Assembly: GCA_001914235.1 (NCBI GenBank)
Contig: MQUF01000008.1
Location: 62,001-126,000, forward strand
DNA length: 64,000 bases
From: Desulfobulbaceae bacterium DB1
Lineage (GTDB): Bacteria; Desulfobacterota; Desulfobulbia; Desulfobulbales; SURF-16
Direction: 5' to 3'
A program made the translations under genes and the position numbers. Position 1 is the stretch's first letter, and every line of letters starts with the position of its first letter. Shown here in pieces: positions 46,262 through 55,391 of the stretch. The notes beneath the pieces were generated by a model. That model saw nothing but the letters and a program-made list of their open reading frames with translations, did no database searches and had not been told where the DNA came from.

Positions 46262-46434
46262 TTATCCCTCCAGGTTAAAAATAAGTAAACCACCAGAATT
46301 ACACTTCCTTTCTTTACTCTGTTTCACTTTTTTTTACAACGTGAGAGATCCCGGGACACAATTCATCGGGAAAAACGATTTGATTTTTCAAAACTCACCA
46401 TTTATAGTGCGCCAAAATTTAAGCCAGGTTTATC

Positions 46435-47550
46435 ATGATGCTTAACAAAAAGTCATTTATTTCCGGTGAGTTATACAGCAGCTCCTTCGCCGGCCATTCA
46501 TCATCGGGCAGCGTGTCTCCCGTTTCCCCGGTAAACTTCCCGGGGTCGGCAGGAAAAATACGTCTGGCGAACAGGATCGTGACGGCCAGCTCCGTTGTCG
46601 GGGCCTGCGCCCTCTCGCTGTTGCTTGTTCTGTTGTTCACCCGTTCCCCCTCCTTGTATATTGTGGAAAAACGGGTTCCGTCAATTACCGCGACACAGAA
46701 CATGCCGATTCTCAAGGTTGAATCGACCAATGAACTGCTGGAAAAATTGCAGAACAGCAAACTGTGGGATATTGACGAGACCGCCCCCGTTCCTCCGGTC
46801 CTTTTCGGCAACCTGCCCGAGGATATGAAAAAACTCGATGTTGCAACGAAGAAAAAGGCCTTTATCAACACCATGCTGCCCATCAGCCTTATCGCCTTGA
46901 ATGAGGTTGAACAGGAAAAATTGGCGCTGCAGTCCATTGTCGCCAAACTTAACAACAGTGACGACAACCTGATTTTTGACGATGAGACGGTTTGGCCCCG
47001 GGAAATAAGTGATGACGAGATCGAGATCCTGGAGCATCTCAGCCGCAAATACCGCACGACATCCAAGGAAGTGCTGCTCAGCCGCATCGATGTGCTGCCG
47101 GTCAGCTTGATTCTGGCGCAAGGGGCCATCGAATCATCCTGGGGAAGCTCCCGTTTCTGCCGGGAGGGGAACAATCTCTTCGGCATCTGGACCTGGGGGG
47201 AGAGGGGCATAACCCCGAATGAACGGGAAGAGGGCGCATCCCACAAGGTCGCGGTCTATGAATCCCTGCTCGAATCGGTGCGGGCCTACCTGCTCATGCT
47301 GAACCGGCTGCCCGCCTACGCCGATCTCCGGGATATGCGCAGCCGCACCGGCAGCTCCATTGATCTTGCCGATGGCCTTCTTTACTACTCGCAGCGTCGT
47401 AATTCCTATATCAATGACCTGAAGCAGGTCATCGTTTCCAATAAGCTGCAGAAATTTGACACAATGGCGCTTTCCGCCGAATTCGATACCGATACCACCG
47501 AGGCCATGAGACTTGTCCAGCTTCATGTGGCGAAAAATGCAAAGATGTAA
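46435..47550 (+). CDS. Bax-like glucosaminidase-domain protein
   Basis: The 371-residue protein has one N-terminal transmembrane helix (about 45-65: VGACALSLLLVLLF) and a C-terminal glucosaminidase domain like E. coli Bax or the FlgJ muramidase region (SLILAQGAIESSWGSSRFC, NLFGIWTWG, HKVAVYESLLESVRAYLLML, YSQRRNSYINDLKQVI). The catalytic Glu is probably in AIESSWG. A role in peptidoglycan remodelling is inferred. The downstream deacetylase gene overlaps its 3' end. Confidence 0.88.
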   Translation: MMLNKKSFISGELYSSSFAGHSSSGSVSPVSPVNFPGSAGKIRLANRIVTASSVVGACALSLLLVLLFTRSPSLYIVEKRVPSITATQNMPILKVESTNELLEKLQNSKLWDIDETAPVPPVLFGNLPEDMKKLDVATKKKAFINTMLPISLIALNEVEQEKLALQSIVAKLNNSDDNLIFDDETVWPREISDDEIEILEHLSRKYRTTSKEVLLSRIDVLPVSLILAQGAIESSWGSSRFCREGNNLFGIWTWGERGITPNEREEGASHKVAVYESLLESVRAYLLMLNRLPAYADLRDMRSRTGSSIDLADGLLYYSQRRNSYINDLKQVIVSNKLQKFDTMALSAEFDTDTTEAMRLVQLHVAKNAKM

Positions 47551-48613
47551 AAAGAACAGCAATTCAGCATGTTGTCTTTTATACATAATGCTGTTTCTCT
47601 TTTTTGTCGCGGCTCCTTCCGCGCTTTTCGCCGCTCAAAAAGGCCCGGGTGTCACGGTGCTGATCTACCATCGCTTCGGCGAGGCAAGATATCCCACCAC
47701 CAACGTCAGCGAGGAACGGTTCCGCGAACAGCTCGCCTATCTGATGATGAATAATTACCAGGTCATTCCCCTGGCCGATCTGGTCAGTGCCCTTGAACAC
47801 CACACTCCGCTGCCGGAAAAGGCGGTGGTCATCACCATCGACGACGCCTATCGCAGTGTTTACGAGGTGGCCTGGCCGATTTTGCAGTCATTCGGTTATC
47901 CTTTCACAGTTTTTGTCTATGCGCAGGGCGTGGAGGAAAAATACAAGGGTTTTATGACCTGGGAGCAAATTCGCGAGCTGCGCAAGGCCGGGGTCGATTT
48001 TCAGGACCATTCCTATTCCCATTCCCGGCTGGTCGACCGGCCCAAGGGGCTTGATGATGCCGGGTACCGGTCCTGGATCAGAAACGATCTGCAAAAAGGG
48101 TTTGATATCATGACCGAGCGACTGGGGGAGAAGCCGAAATTTTTCTCCATCCCCTACGGCTTGTATGATACGACGGTGCTTGAGGAGGCGAAAGCCATGG
48201 GGTATGCGGCCATCCTGAGTCAGGACCCCGGTTCCGTCAGCCCGGAAACGGATGTCATGCTCATACCCCGTGAGCCCATTCTCGGCAACGACTGGTCCAC
48301 CATGGCCCATTTTGAAGAGGTGCTGGAGCGGGTCGACATGCCGGTTACGGCCATGGAGCCCCGCCCCGCCCCCCGGCAAGAGAAGGTGATCAGGAGATTC
48401 GGCGCCGCCTTGCTTTATCCGGAACGCTACAAGCAGGAAACACTGGGGATTTACGTCACCGGGCTCGGCTGGCACAAGGCAAGGATCGACGGCAATTTCG
48501 TTTTCATTGACAATGACAGGCCGCTGCCGCAGCGCATCACCAGGATTACCGTCAGCGGCAAGGAAAAGGACTCGGGCCGTCTCGCCTTCCGTACCTGGAT
48601 GGTGGTGGATTAG
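47537..48613 (+). CDS. Polysaccharide deacetylase (NodB-type)
   Basis: From ATG 47537 the protein is 358 residues, with a signal sequence (CCLLYIMLFLFFVAAPSALF). Other possible starts are TTG 47513 and ATG 47525; no clear SD decides. The NodB domain shows VTVLIYHRFGE, the metal-binding VVITIDDAYRS, and QDHSYSHSRLV with the His residues, then FSIPYGLYD. It would deacetylate N-acetylhexosamine polymers (peptidoglycan or exopolysaccharide). It overlaps the end of the glucosaminidase gene, so the two probably act together on the cell wall. Confidence 0.88.
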   Translation: MQRCKKNSNSACCLLYIMLFLFFVAAPSALFAAQKGPGVTVLIYHRFGEARYPTTNVSEERFREQLAYLMMNNYQVIPLADLVSALEHHTPLPEKAVVITIDDAYRSVYEVAWPILQSFGYPFTVFVYAQGVEEKYKGFMTWEQIRELRKAGVDFQDHSYSHSRLVDRPKGLDDAGYRSWIRNDLQKGFDIMTERLGEKPKFFSIPYGLYDTTVLEEAKAMGYAAILSQDPGSVSPETDVMLIPREPILGNDWSTMAHFEEVLERVDMPVTAMEPRPAPRQEKVIRRFGAALLYPERYKQETLGIYVTGLGWHKARIDGNFVFIDNDRPLPQRITRITVSGKEKDSGRLAFRTWMVVD

Positions 48614-48614
48614 T

Positions 48615-48826
48615 CTTACTGGTCCGACTTGTCTTACTGGTCGGACTTGTCTTGCCGGTCTCACTTGTCTTGCCGGTCGGACTGACGGGACTGGTGGTAG
48701 GTCGGCATTCCCATGCCGACAAAAAAAAGAAACCGGCACAACCAGCCGGCAAAGGATTGCCGGCCTACGGCTCTGGTAAGACCAGTCCGACCAATCAGAC
48801 CAGCCGGACCACTAAGACCAGCCGTT
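48615..48826. repeat. Tandem and inverted repeat cluster (TGGTCGGAC-type units)
   Basis: On the left (48615-48700), several near-copies of an 18-19-base unit such as ACTGGTCGGACTTGTCTT are arranged head to tail. On the right (48776-48824), matching units occur in reverse complement (AAGACCAGTCCGACCA). Between them is a perfect hairpin GTCGGCAT-TCCC-ATGCCGAC and CCGGC-rich palindromic words. The result is a long fold-back structure between convergent genes. It is not a CRISPR, since units are contiguous and degenerate. Confidence 0.7.
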
Positions 48827-49869
48827 TATTTCCCGAACCCGCACACCGGATACGTGCAGTTCTTGCATGTCCGGCACAGCCCGCCATGGCCCAACCGGGC
48901 CAGATCGGCCCTGGTGATTTTCTCGCCGCACAGCACCCTGGGCAGAATCAGATCAAACACCGTAATGCGATGAAACATGCCGCAAGCCGGCAGCCCCAGC
49001 ACCGGCACCTCGCCGATTCTGCCGGACAGAAACATGGCGCCCGGCAATACCGGCGTGCCGTAGCAGATATCCACCGCCCCGGCCTCGGCAATGGCGGCCC
49101 GGGTGACATCGTCGGGGTCAACCGACATGCCGCCGCTGGTGACGATGAGATCAGCCCCGTCATCCAGACAGGCCTTGATCTCGCCTGCAATCAACCCGAC
49201 ATCGTCAGGCGCGAAGCAGACCTTCTTCACCTCGGAGCCGAGTTTGGCAAGTTTCTCGCGCAGCACCGGCTCAAAGGCGTCCTTGATGCGACCGTAAAAA
49301 ACCTCGCTGCCGGTAATGACCAGTCCGGCCCTGGCCCGGCGGGGTTGCCTGACCGACAGCACGCCGCCGGACTCCCCGGCAATCCTCGCCGCTTCCTCCA
49401 CCGTCCGGCGGTTGCCGATCAGGGGAATGAGCCGGGTGGCCCCGACCTGTTCCCCCTTTTTCACCGGGGTATTGTCATGCAGGGTGGCGCACATCACTTC
49501 ACCCAGCAGATTGAAGCGATACAGGGCATCGATGTTCACCTTGAGCAGCCCGTCATGGGCGGCAAGCAGACCCAGTTTTCCTTCCACCGGCCGCCCGGAA
49601 AAAACAACGCCCTCGCCGGCCAGGCCATCGGCGATGAGCCGGGCCGCCTCGTTTTCGTGGATCTCGTCTTCGTCCAGGGTGAGGATATAGATATGCTCCT
49701 TACCCAGGCGCCGCAGGTGTTCGATGTCTTCGGCCCGGATGATATGCCCTTTTCTGAAGGCCGGTCCCTTGAACGACCGGTCGTTTTCCGAGGCCTGTCG
49801 TATTTCCGTGATATCGTGGGGCAGGACCATGCCCACCGCCTGCTCCACCGGGATTGTTTTTGCCGGCAT
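48826..49869 (-). CDS. MoeA-like molybdopterin-binding protein with Cys-rich C-terminus
   Basis: The 347-residue protein starts with MPAKTIPVEQAVGMVLPHDITEI, as in MoeA-like or CinA-like proteins, and holds the MoCF/molybdopterin-binding fold (GLVITGSEVFYGRI, DLIVTSGGMSVDPDDVT, PGAMFLSG, VLGLPACGM). The tail has five cysteines in two close groups (LCRTCKNCTYPVC), suggesting an Fe-S or zinc site not found in E. coli MoeA. It lies just downstream of the FwdE-like gene (2-nt gap), pointing to Mo/W enzyme metabolism or sensing. A true MoeA function is uncertain because the length is short. Confidence 0.78.
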   Translation of the reverse strand: MPAKTIPVEQAVGMVLPHDITEIRQASENDRSFKGPAFRKGHIIRAEDIEHLRRLGKEHIYILTLDEDEIHENEAARLIADGLAGEGVVFSGRPVEGKLGLLAAHDGLLKVNIDALYRFNLLGEVMCATLHDNTPVKKGEQVGATRLIPLIGNRRTVEEAARIAGESGGVLSVRQPRRARAGLVITGSEVFYGRIKDAFEPVLREKLAKLGSEVKKVCFAPDDVGLIAGEIKACLDDGADLIVTSGGMSVDPDDVTRAAIAEAGAVDICYGTPVLPGAMFLSGRIGEVPVLGLPACGMFHRITVFDLILPRVLCGEKITRADLARLGHGGLCRTCKNCTYPVCGFGK

Positions 49870-49871
49870 GG

Positions 49872-50492
49872 TTACACCTGCGCGAGCGGCTGATAATAAC
49901 GCCCGAAGGCGCAGCTTTTACAAAGAATGCGGTTGTCCCGTTCCACCTCGCGGCAGTCCTGCACCCAGTCGCCGCATTCCTGGCATTGCACCCGTTTCAT
50001 CGGCCTGCCCGGCAGGTCGCATTCCGGCAGACTGATTGCAACCTGCTGCACAATAAAAAGTTCCTCCTCCGGCATCACCCGGTAGGCCTCCAGCTGCTGC
50101 TTGTACTTGTCGCCAAGGAGCGGCCCGTATTTTTTGGCCAGCTCGCGGGATTCCTCCCGCGCCGTGACCCGTACCGCCCGGCCGGAGGTCAGATTGACAA
50201 AGGTGGCGGCCATGATGCCGTAATCAAGCCATTTCAGCGATCGTTTCCCCAGGCAGCAGCCGGTGACCGACTGGATGGCATCGGTGGCGCAGCGGTCGAT
50301 TTCAACCAGCACATAGAGGCTCTTGCGCTGGCTGCCCCTGGGGTCGGTGATGCCGATTTCCCGCAGGCCGATCATGGCCATCCGCACCCCGATCACCTGA
50401 CCGGCGCAGATATGACCGTGGATGCGGGTGGACTCCGCCAGCAGCTCCTCAAAGGTGGTTTCGGTCAGCGGTTTTGCGGCAGGGGAGGTCAT
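49872..50492 (-). CDS. FwdE/FmdE-family protein with zinc-ribbon tail
   Basis: The 206-residue protein has the FmdE domain (IHGHICAGQVIGVRMAMIGL, CATDAIQSVTGCCLGKRSL, YGIMAATFVN) and a C-terminal zinc ribbon (CQECGDWVQDC, NRILCKSC). FmdE proteins occur with formylmethanofuran dehydrogenase in methanogens, but bacterial versions stand alone and are often near molybdenum-cofactor genes, as here. A role linked to formate dehydrogenase maturation is inference. It is 1 nt from the cyclophilin gene stop. Confidence 0.85.
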   Translation of the reverse strand: MTSPAAKPLTETTFEELLAESTRIHGHICAGQVIGVRMAMIGLREIGITDPRGSQRKSLYVLVEIDRCATDAIQSVTGCCLGKRSLKWLDYGIMAATFVNLTSGRAVRVTAREESRELAKKYGPLLGDKYKQQLEAYRVMPEEELFIVQQVAISLPECDLPGRPMKRVQCQECGDWVQDCREVERDNRILCKSCAFGRYYQPLAQV

Positions 50493-50493
50493 T

Positions 50494-51030
50494 TCATGCC
50501 TTTTTCAGATGGGGATGGTTCAGATCCAGCGCCTTGTTCCACTGGTCGATGCGATCCTGCATCTTCTCATACAATGCACTGGTGTCGCCCTCAATGGTCA
50601 CCGAGTTGATCCTGTCGCCCTGGGCAATGGCGTTGACCACCTTCATGTCCTGCTCACCGGCAACCGAACCGAACACCGCGTGTTTGCCGTTCAGCCAGGG
50701 GCAGGGGACATGGGTGATGAAGAACTGGCTGCCGTTGGTGCGCGGTCCGGCGTTGGCCATGGAGAGTTTGCCGGGGCGGTCGTGAATCAGCTCGGGATCG
50801 AATTCGTCCTCGAAACGGTAGCCCGGTTCGCCGGTGCCGGTGCCCAGGGGGCAGCCGCCCTGGATCATGAAATCATTGATCACCCGATGAAAATTGAGCC
50901 CGTCGTAAAAGCCTCTTTTTGCCAGGTTGACGAAGCTTGCCACGGTGAGCGGCACCTTGTCGGCGTACAGGATGATGCTGATGGTTCCCTTGGTTGTGTC
51001 CATTTTGGCGATAATTTGATTTTCAGACAT
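50494..51030 (-). CDS. ppiB: Cytoplasmic cyclophilin-type peptidyl-prolyl isomerase
   Basis: The 178-residue cyclophilin has no signal peptide. It shows [58 protein letters not shown] and [16 protein letters not shown]. The C-terminal extension ([15 protein letters not shown]) is helical. It heads a three-gene reverse run with the FwdE-like and MoeA-like genes, which abut closely. Confidence 0.92.
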   Translation of the reverse strand: MSENQIIAKMDTTKGTISIILYADKVPLTVASFVNLAKRGFYDGLNFHRVINDFMIQGGCPLGTGTGEPGYRFEDEFDPELIHDRPGKLSMANAGPRTNGSQFFITHVPCPWLNGKHAVFGSVAGEQDMKVVNAIAQGDRINSVTIEGDTSALYEKMQDRIDQWNKALDLNHPHLKKA

Positions 51031-51166
51031 GATTTAATCCTTTTGTTCTATTGAAAAGTTGAGTAGTTTCTTCGGTTGGCTTCCAAAAAAAAACATATAG
51101 CCCATATACGGTATTATTTCAACCAAGGACCGCGTGCAAGCGGGGTATAAATAGCAGGAGCATCCC

Positions 51167-51778
51167 ATGGACCTTCCGCAACTGAGCGAGGAAGAGGAGA
51201 TCCGCGATATTTATTTCGGCATCATCAACCGTTTCATCGGTTTTTACACCACGGATTCCCAAAAATATTCGCAAAACGACACCAAGGGGGAGTATCCCTT
51301 TGTGCCCATGGACACCCGCCAGCTTTTCGACCAGCTTTTTTTCGTCGCGCGTTTCCTGAAAAAAAACAGGCCGGGCCAGGGCCCATTCACCCTGCTTGAC
51401 ATCGGCTGCGGTATCGGCAATGTCATGCTTTTTGCCGAGCAGATGGAATTTGACGTCTATGGCTTTGAAAAGGATGAATACCCGTACCGCATCGCCAGAA
51501 AACTGCTGGGAGACGATCGGGTAAGCCGGGATGACCTGTGGCGGTTTGACGGCTATCGGCGTTTTGATGTCATCTATTATTTCCGCCCCCTGTCGGACGG
51601 CGACAGCCAAAGGAAATTCGAGAAAATGATCGAGGAGACAATGAAACCGGGGGCCGTGCTCATCGCCAACCGCAAGATGAGCACGGAGATTGATGGTGAT
51701 CCCCGTTTCCGCAGGCTGCACCCCGATCTGCCGATCTGGTTGAAACAACCGGCAACAGCTGATAGACAGGCGAAATAA
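51167..51778 (+). CDS. SAM-dependent methyltransferase (class I-like)
   Basis: The 203-residue protein has motif I FTLLDIGCGIGNVMLFAEQM, an acidic YGFEKDEYPYRIA at the end of strand 2, and FDVIYYFRPL at motif IV. The substrate is unknown. SD AGGAG lies 6 nt upstream of ATG 51167. The following 140 bp contain short words such as CCCATTCCGCAATCCGTAAT similar to an intergenic stretch near 43555. Confidence 0.75.
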   Translation: MDLPQLSEEEEIRDIYFGIINRFIGFYTTDSQKYSQNDTKGEYPFVPMDTRQLFDQLFFVARFLKKNRPGQGPFTLLDIGCGIGNVMLFAEQMEFDVYGFEKDEYPYRIARKLLGDDRVSRDDLWRFDGYRRFDVIYYFRPLSDGDSQRKFEKMIEETMKPGAVLIANRKMSTEIDGDPRFRRLHPDLPIWLKQPATADRQAK

Positions 51779-51923
51779 TTTATTTTTTGAGATATTGAAT
51801 TGCTTTTTTCTTTTCGATATTCTTAAATATGTCTTTTCTCCCAAAGAAGCGGGGAGGGCTTCATGTTCCGCTTCCCATTTCCCATTCCGCAATCCGTAAT
51901 CCCCCAAGAAAAAGGGAACCTTG

Positions 51924-53267
51924 ATGACTCAGGAATCAATAGAAGATATTGCCGGAAAGCAGAATTATTATGCCTCTCACCTGGCAGATGTCAACAAGCA
52001 GATGGATGTCGTTTCCACCGAAGACATCTACAATAAAAACGGTGTGCTCATTGTTCCCAAGGGAATGCGCATCAATAACGATGTGGCGCGAAAAATTCTC
52101 GGCCATAACCTGGAAAATCCCCTGGAGGAGCAGGTTCGTCTGGGGGAGTCCATAACCCAGGCCAAGCTGCAAGCCGATATCGAGGCCCTGCTGGCACGAT
52201 ACCAGGACCTGCACCAGATCCATGTCCGCAACTATTTTGACAAGCCTTTTGATAATCTGCTGGCCAAGATCAAGCTGAGCCCGATTCTCTTCCAGAAGCT
52301 GACCGTTCTCCAGAAGCAGATGCCGAAGGAATACGACAAGTCGCTTTTCTGCGGCTGGCTGGCGGCCCTGATCGCCTATGAGATGCACCTTGAAACCCAA
52401 TATGTGGCGCACGCCTTCATCGCCGGGTTGGTCCATGATATCGGCCTGCTCAATGTCTCGCCGGACATCCTCAACAAGCGGGAGGCCCTGACCCCGGAAG
52501 AATGGCGGGCCATCCAGAGCCATGTGGTGGTCGGCAGGATGGTGCTGGCCTCCATGCGCACGCTTCATCCCAGCGTGGCCACCGCTGTTCTTGAACACCA
52601 TGAACGCTGCGACGGCAGCGGCTACCCGGTGGGCAAAACGGAAGAAAACCTCACCGTGCTGGGGCAGATCGTCGCCATGGCCGACAGCATGCAGTCAATC
52701 CGCATCAACCAGTTTGAAAAGACAGGGCGTATCCTGCGTGACGCCTTGCCCTATCTGCACATGAACGCCACCATCCATTTTCAGTCGGTGTATCAAGCCA
52801 TGTGCGCCGTTCTGAAAAAATCCGGCTTGAGTCCGACGGCGGTCAACCCCTTCGACACCACGTCCCGGTATGTCGCCCATCTGCTGAAACGGGGCCTGCA
52901 GCTCAATAAAATGCTGGCCATTCTCGAACCCATGGTGCAGATGACGGCACGTTACAAGGACCAAAGAAAATGCGCCATGAAACTGTGGAAGGTGACCCAG
53001 CCGTTGGCCCAGATGATTTATTCCTCCGGCCTGCTGGCCGACAGCTTCATGGACTGGCTGCACAAACTGGGCAAGGACCATTCCGAGGTGCCGCTGCACG
53101 AGCTGTGCGAGGTGGAGCTCATGCAGAACGAGCTTTACTGGCAGATCAAGAAACTGGACAAGTCGATCGATGAATGCCTGGAAGAGAATGGCCTGGAATC
53201 GGAACCGGCAAGCAGGCAGGCCCTGGAATTGTTCTCCGGCCGGTTGAAGGAGATTTTAGAAGCCTGA
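51924..53267 (+). CDS. HD-GYP domain protein (c-di-GMP phosphodiesterase-like)
   Basis: ATG 51924 (preceded by AAGGGAACC) gives 447 residues; a TTG at 51921 is immediately upstream. The HD motif is FIAGLVHDIGLL and the GYP part is LEHHERCDGSGYPVG, with conserved QIVAMADSMQSI. HD-GYP proteins hydrolyse cyclic di-GMP. No receiver or membrane segment is evident; the N-terminal 130 residues may be a regulatory domain and the C-terminal 150 are helical. PilZ receptors elsewhere in the window could respond to the same messenger. Confidence 0.87.
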   Translation: MTQESIEDIAGKQNYYASHLADVNKQMDVVSTEDIYNKNGVLIVPKGMRINNDVARKILGHNLENPLEEQVRLGESITQAKLQADIEALLARYQDLHQIHVRNYFDKPFDNLLAKIKLSPILFQKLTVLQKQMPKEYDKSLFCGWLAALIAYEMHLETQYVAHAFIAGLVHDIGLLNVSPDILNKREALTPEEWRAIQSHVVVGRMVLASMRTLHPSVATAVLEHHERCDGSGYPVGKTEENLTVLGQIVAMADSMQSIRINQFEKTGRILRDALPYLHMNATIHFQSVYQAMCAVLKKSGLSPTAVNPFDTTSRYVAHLLKRGLQLNKMLAILEPMVQMTARYKDQRKCAMKLWKVTQPLAQMIYSSGLLADSFMDWLHKLGKDHSEVPLHELCEVELMQNELYWQIKKLDKSIDECLEENGLESEPASRQALELFSGRLKEILEA

Positions 53268-53353
53268 TTGGTTTTCTCACTATTACCCGCAAATCGCAGC
53301 ATCTCTCCTTCAGCCGATGAGTTTTCCCGTTAAGGCCCCGATGTTGGATTGTT

Positions 53354-53389
53354 TTGACAAGACGAGGTACATGTTGTACAATTTGTACA
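53354..53389 (+). promoter_or_regulatory. Sigma70-type promoter and operator of the antitoxin-toxin operon
   Basis: TTGACA (53354-53359) and TACAAT (53377-53382) are 17 bp apart. Overlapping the -10 box are TGTACA words at 53375-53380 and 53384-53389 and a related GTACAT at 53367-53372. TGTACA hexamers are known operator words of YefM-type antitoxins, so autorepression of this operon is expected. Confidence 0.8.
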
Positions 53390-53421
53390 TGGATTTTTCT
53401 ACTTGGGGGGGGACTTCTCTT

Positions 53422-53673
53422 ATGACTACTACAATTTCTACCGCGGATGCGAGAAAAAATTTTGCTGATATTGTCAACAAGGTTGCCTACGGCAAAGAAC
53501 CTGTTGTTTTGACCAGGCGAGGGCAGGGGATCGCCGCATTGATTTCCATTGAGGAGCTTGAATTGCTTCAGCAAATTGAAGACTATATCGACATTGAGGA
53601 TGCGAAAAAAGCACTTGCTGAACCGGGAGAAAACATTCCAGCCCAAGAATTTTGGAAACATCTGGGTCTGTGA
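53422..53673 (+). CDS. Phd/YefM-family antitoxin
   Basis: The 83-residue protein reads TTTISTADARKNFADIVNKVAYGKEPVVLTRRG, then AALISIEELELLQQIEDYID, the classic Phd/YefM fold with an N-terminal DNA-binding half. The C-terminal tail (PAQEFWKHLGL) would wrap the toxin. I chose ATG 53422, which has a G-rich sequence upstream, over the longer frame from 53317 because the promoter lies inside the longer frame. The toxin gene starts 3 nt after its stop. Confidence 0.92.
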   Translation: MTTTISTADARKNFADIVNKVAYGKEPVVLTRRGQGIAALISIEELELLQQIEDYIDIEDAKKALAEPGENIPAQEFWKHLGL

Positions 53674-53676
53674 TTC

Positions 53677-53943
53677 ATGAAATACTCTGTTGAGTTTCGC
53701 CCCGGTGTTTTGAAAGCCATTCAGCTTTTCCCAAAACGTGAGTTGTTGCGCATTAAGAAAAAGATTGAAGAACTCGGGAATAACCTTCCTGACCCGGCCA
53801 CAACGAAATTGAAGGGGGATAACAATTTTCATAAAGTGAGAACCGGTGATTATCGCATTGTGTATGAAATCCGGGGAGATCGGCTTGTTGTTTTGGTTGT
53901 AAAGATCGGCCACAGAAAAGACGTTTACAAAAATCTTCCATAA
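53677..53943 (+). CDS. RelE/ParE-family toxin
   Basis: The 88-residue protein has the RelE fold pattern: YSVEFRPGVLKAIQLFPKRE, KIEELGNNLPDP, KLKGDNNFHKVRTGDYRIVYEI and VVLVVKIGHRKDVYK. The basic/aromatic C-terminal region carries the usual RelE catalytic-type residues. RelE toxins cleave mRNA on the ribosome; ParE-type members poison gyrase, and sequence alone does not separate these. It pairs with the upstream Phd/YefM antitoxin. Confidence 0.92.
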   Translation: MKYSVEFRPGVLKAIQLFPKRELLRIKKKIEELGNNLPDPATTKLKGDNNFHKVRTGDYRIVYEIRGDRLVVLVVKIGHRKDVYKNLP

Positions 53944-53972
53944 AATTTTCCGCTTTAATTCAACCCGGGTTA

Positions 53973-55343
53973 TCACCCACAGCCTGTCTTTTGCATGATA
54001 TCGCCGCTGAAATGGATTTTTTCGCGGGGGTATCGTGATGTTTCAACCGCGTGCGCGCCAAACGAGTCTTGCCCCACAAGATCCGCAAGCACCGCGTCAT
54101 AAAAACCCTGCATGCACTCCACCCGGCCCATGTCGCCGTCGCGCTGCCGGGCCATGAAGCGGCAGCCGCCGAAGCAAAGCGGCAGGTAAACGCACTCCCG
54201 GCACGTTTCCTCCTTTTGCCAATGGCCGACATGATACTGCTCCCGGTAATCGGTCATGCCGGTGAAGATGTCGCCGCAGCGGAACTCACTGTTGCCGACC
54301 ATGGCCACGCACTGGTAAATCCCGCCGTCATAATGCACGACAAAGCTGTTGTCCACGTCCACCATGCAGAGTGACGGGGAAAAAGCGCCGGTTGCGGGCG
54401 GAAAGCCGTGGCCGGCGATCTCCCGGTCAAGACAGGTCGCGGCCCGGGCCAGCCATTTTTCGCCGGAGGAAACGCAGCCGCCGCAAAAATCGGTGGCGTG
54501 CGGACCGCCGACATGCAGTACCGGGGCAAAGGAAATTTGGCTGATTTTTTCCGGGGTCAGTGCCGCCTGGGCAAGATGGGTAAAAAGTTCGGGAAACTCG
54601 CGGTAGGTGTCCCGGGTGAAGTTGCCGTTCACCGCAATCCGGACAAGCTCCGCGCATTGGCGGATATTGTCGACGATGCGGTCAAATGTCGGCCCGCCGT
54701 TCTTGAAAGGACGAAAGGCGTTGTGCACCCGCGGCGGTCCGTCGATGGTCACCTTGGCCCTGGAGAGCCCCACCGGCAGCAGCGCCTCGACGTTTTCGCG
54801 GGTAAGCAGCGAACCGTTGGTCACCAGGGTGATTTCAAATTCCGCGCCGCGCTGTTCCATATATTCCTTGAGCGGGGCGGCGATCTTTTTGATCATGGCC
54901 ACGGCAAGCAGGGGTTCGCCGCCGTAGAAATCCAGGGTGAGCCTGGTCGTCTCCGGGGTGAACCGTTCTTTGATATACTCCACCAGCCGCTTCGCCGTGA
55001 CCTCGCTCATCCGCTGTTTTCCCTTGCGGCTGCCCTCGTAGCAGTAGCGGCAACGGAAGTTGCACTCCATGGTGACGACGATTGACACCTTCATCACCCT
55101 GCGCAGCCGGTTCAGTTCAGCCGGCAGGTTCAGCACCGCCGCCTTTTCCGCGTGCCGGTCCGGGACGACCAGGCCGAGCTCCGTCAGCGTGGCGGTTGAT
55201 TCGGCATCAAGTGCGCCGCTTTCCATACCGGCAAGGATCTCCAGCGGCACCAGGGCACTGGCGCCGGTGCGGGTGGAAAAGAGCAGGCGGAGGTCCGGGT
55301 CGTTCGGCCAGGGGAAGATGAGGGCGTAATGGGAAAGCTGCAT
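53973..55343 (-). CDS. Radical SAM/SPASM RiPP maturase (geopeptide-type candidate)
   Basis: From ATG 55343 the enzyme is 456 residues; a TTG at 55403 would overlap a hairpin and is unlikely. The radical SAM cluster motif is C94-x3-C98-x2-C101 (TMECNFRCRYCYEG). DFYGGEPLLA and VTNGSLLTREN are further signatures. A SPASM-type C-terminal region carries additional cysteines (FCGGCVSSG, CVAMVG, CRECVYLPLCFGGCR) for auxiliary [4Fe-4S] clusters. Such enzymes modify ribosomal peptides, for example by thioether or C-C cross-links. The short N-terminal domain (about 1-80) may bind the leader. A 36-residue Cys-Cys peptide gene lies immediately upstream. I suspect the geopeptide maturase family, from memory. 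Confidence 0.87.
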   Translation of the reverse strand: MQLSHYALIFPWPNDPDLRLLFSTRTGASALVPLEILAGMESGALDAESTATLTELGLVVPDRHAEKAAVLNLPAELNRLRRVMKVSIVVTMECNFRCRYCYEGSRKGKQRMSEVTAKRLVEYIKERFTPETTRLTLDFYGGEPLLAVAMIKKIAAPLKEYMEQRGAEFEITLVTNGSLLTRENVEALLPVGLSRAKVTIDGPPRVHNAFRPFKNGGPTFDRIVDNIRQCAELVRIAVNGNFTRDTYREFPELFTHLAQAALTPEKISQISFAPVLHVGGPHATDFCGGCVSSGEKWLARAATCLDREIAGHGFPPATGAFSPSLCMVDVDNSFVVHYDGGIYQCVAMVGNSEFRCGDIFTGMTDYREQYHVGHWQKEETCRECVYLPLCFGGCRFMARQRDGDMGRVECMQGFYDAVLADLVGQDSFGAHAVETSRYPREKIHFSGDIMQKTGCG

Positions 55344-55391
55344 GCGAGGTATGTGTGAAGAAAGGAAAATATTCGCGGCAAGAAAATGGGG

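Noticed and set aside
48615-48826. Repeat cluster considered as a CRISPR array
   Set aside because: Units are contiguous, degenerate and in both orientations, with no regular spacers and no cas genes nearby.
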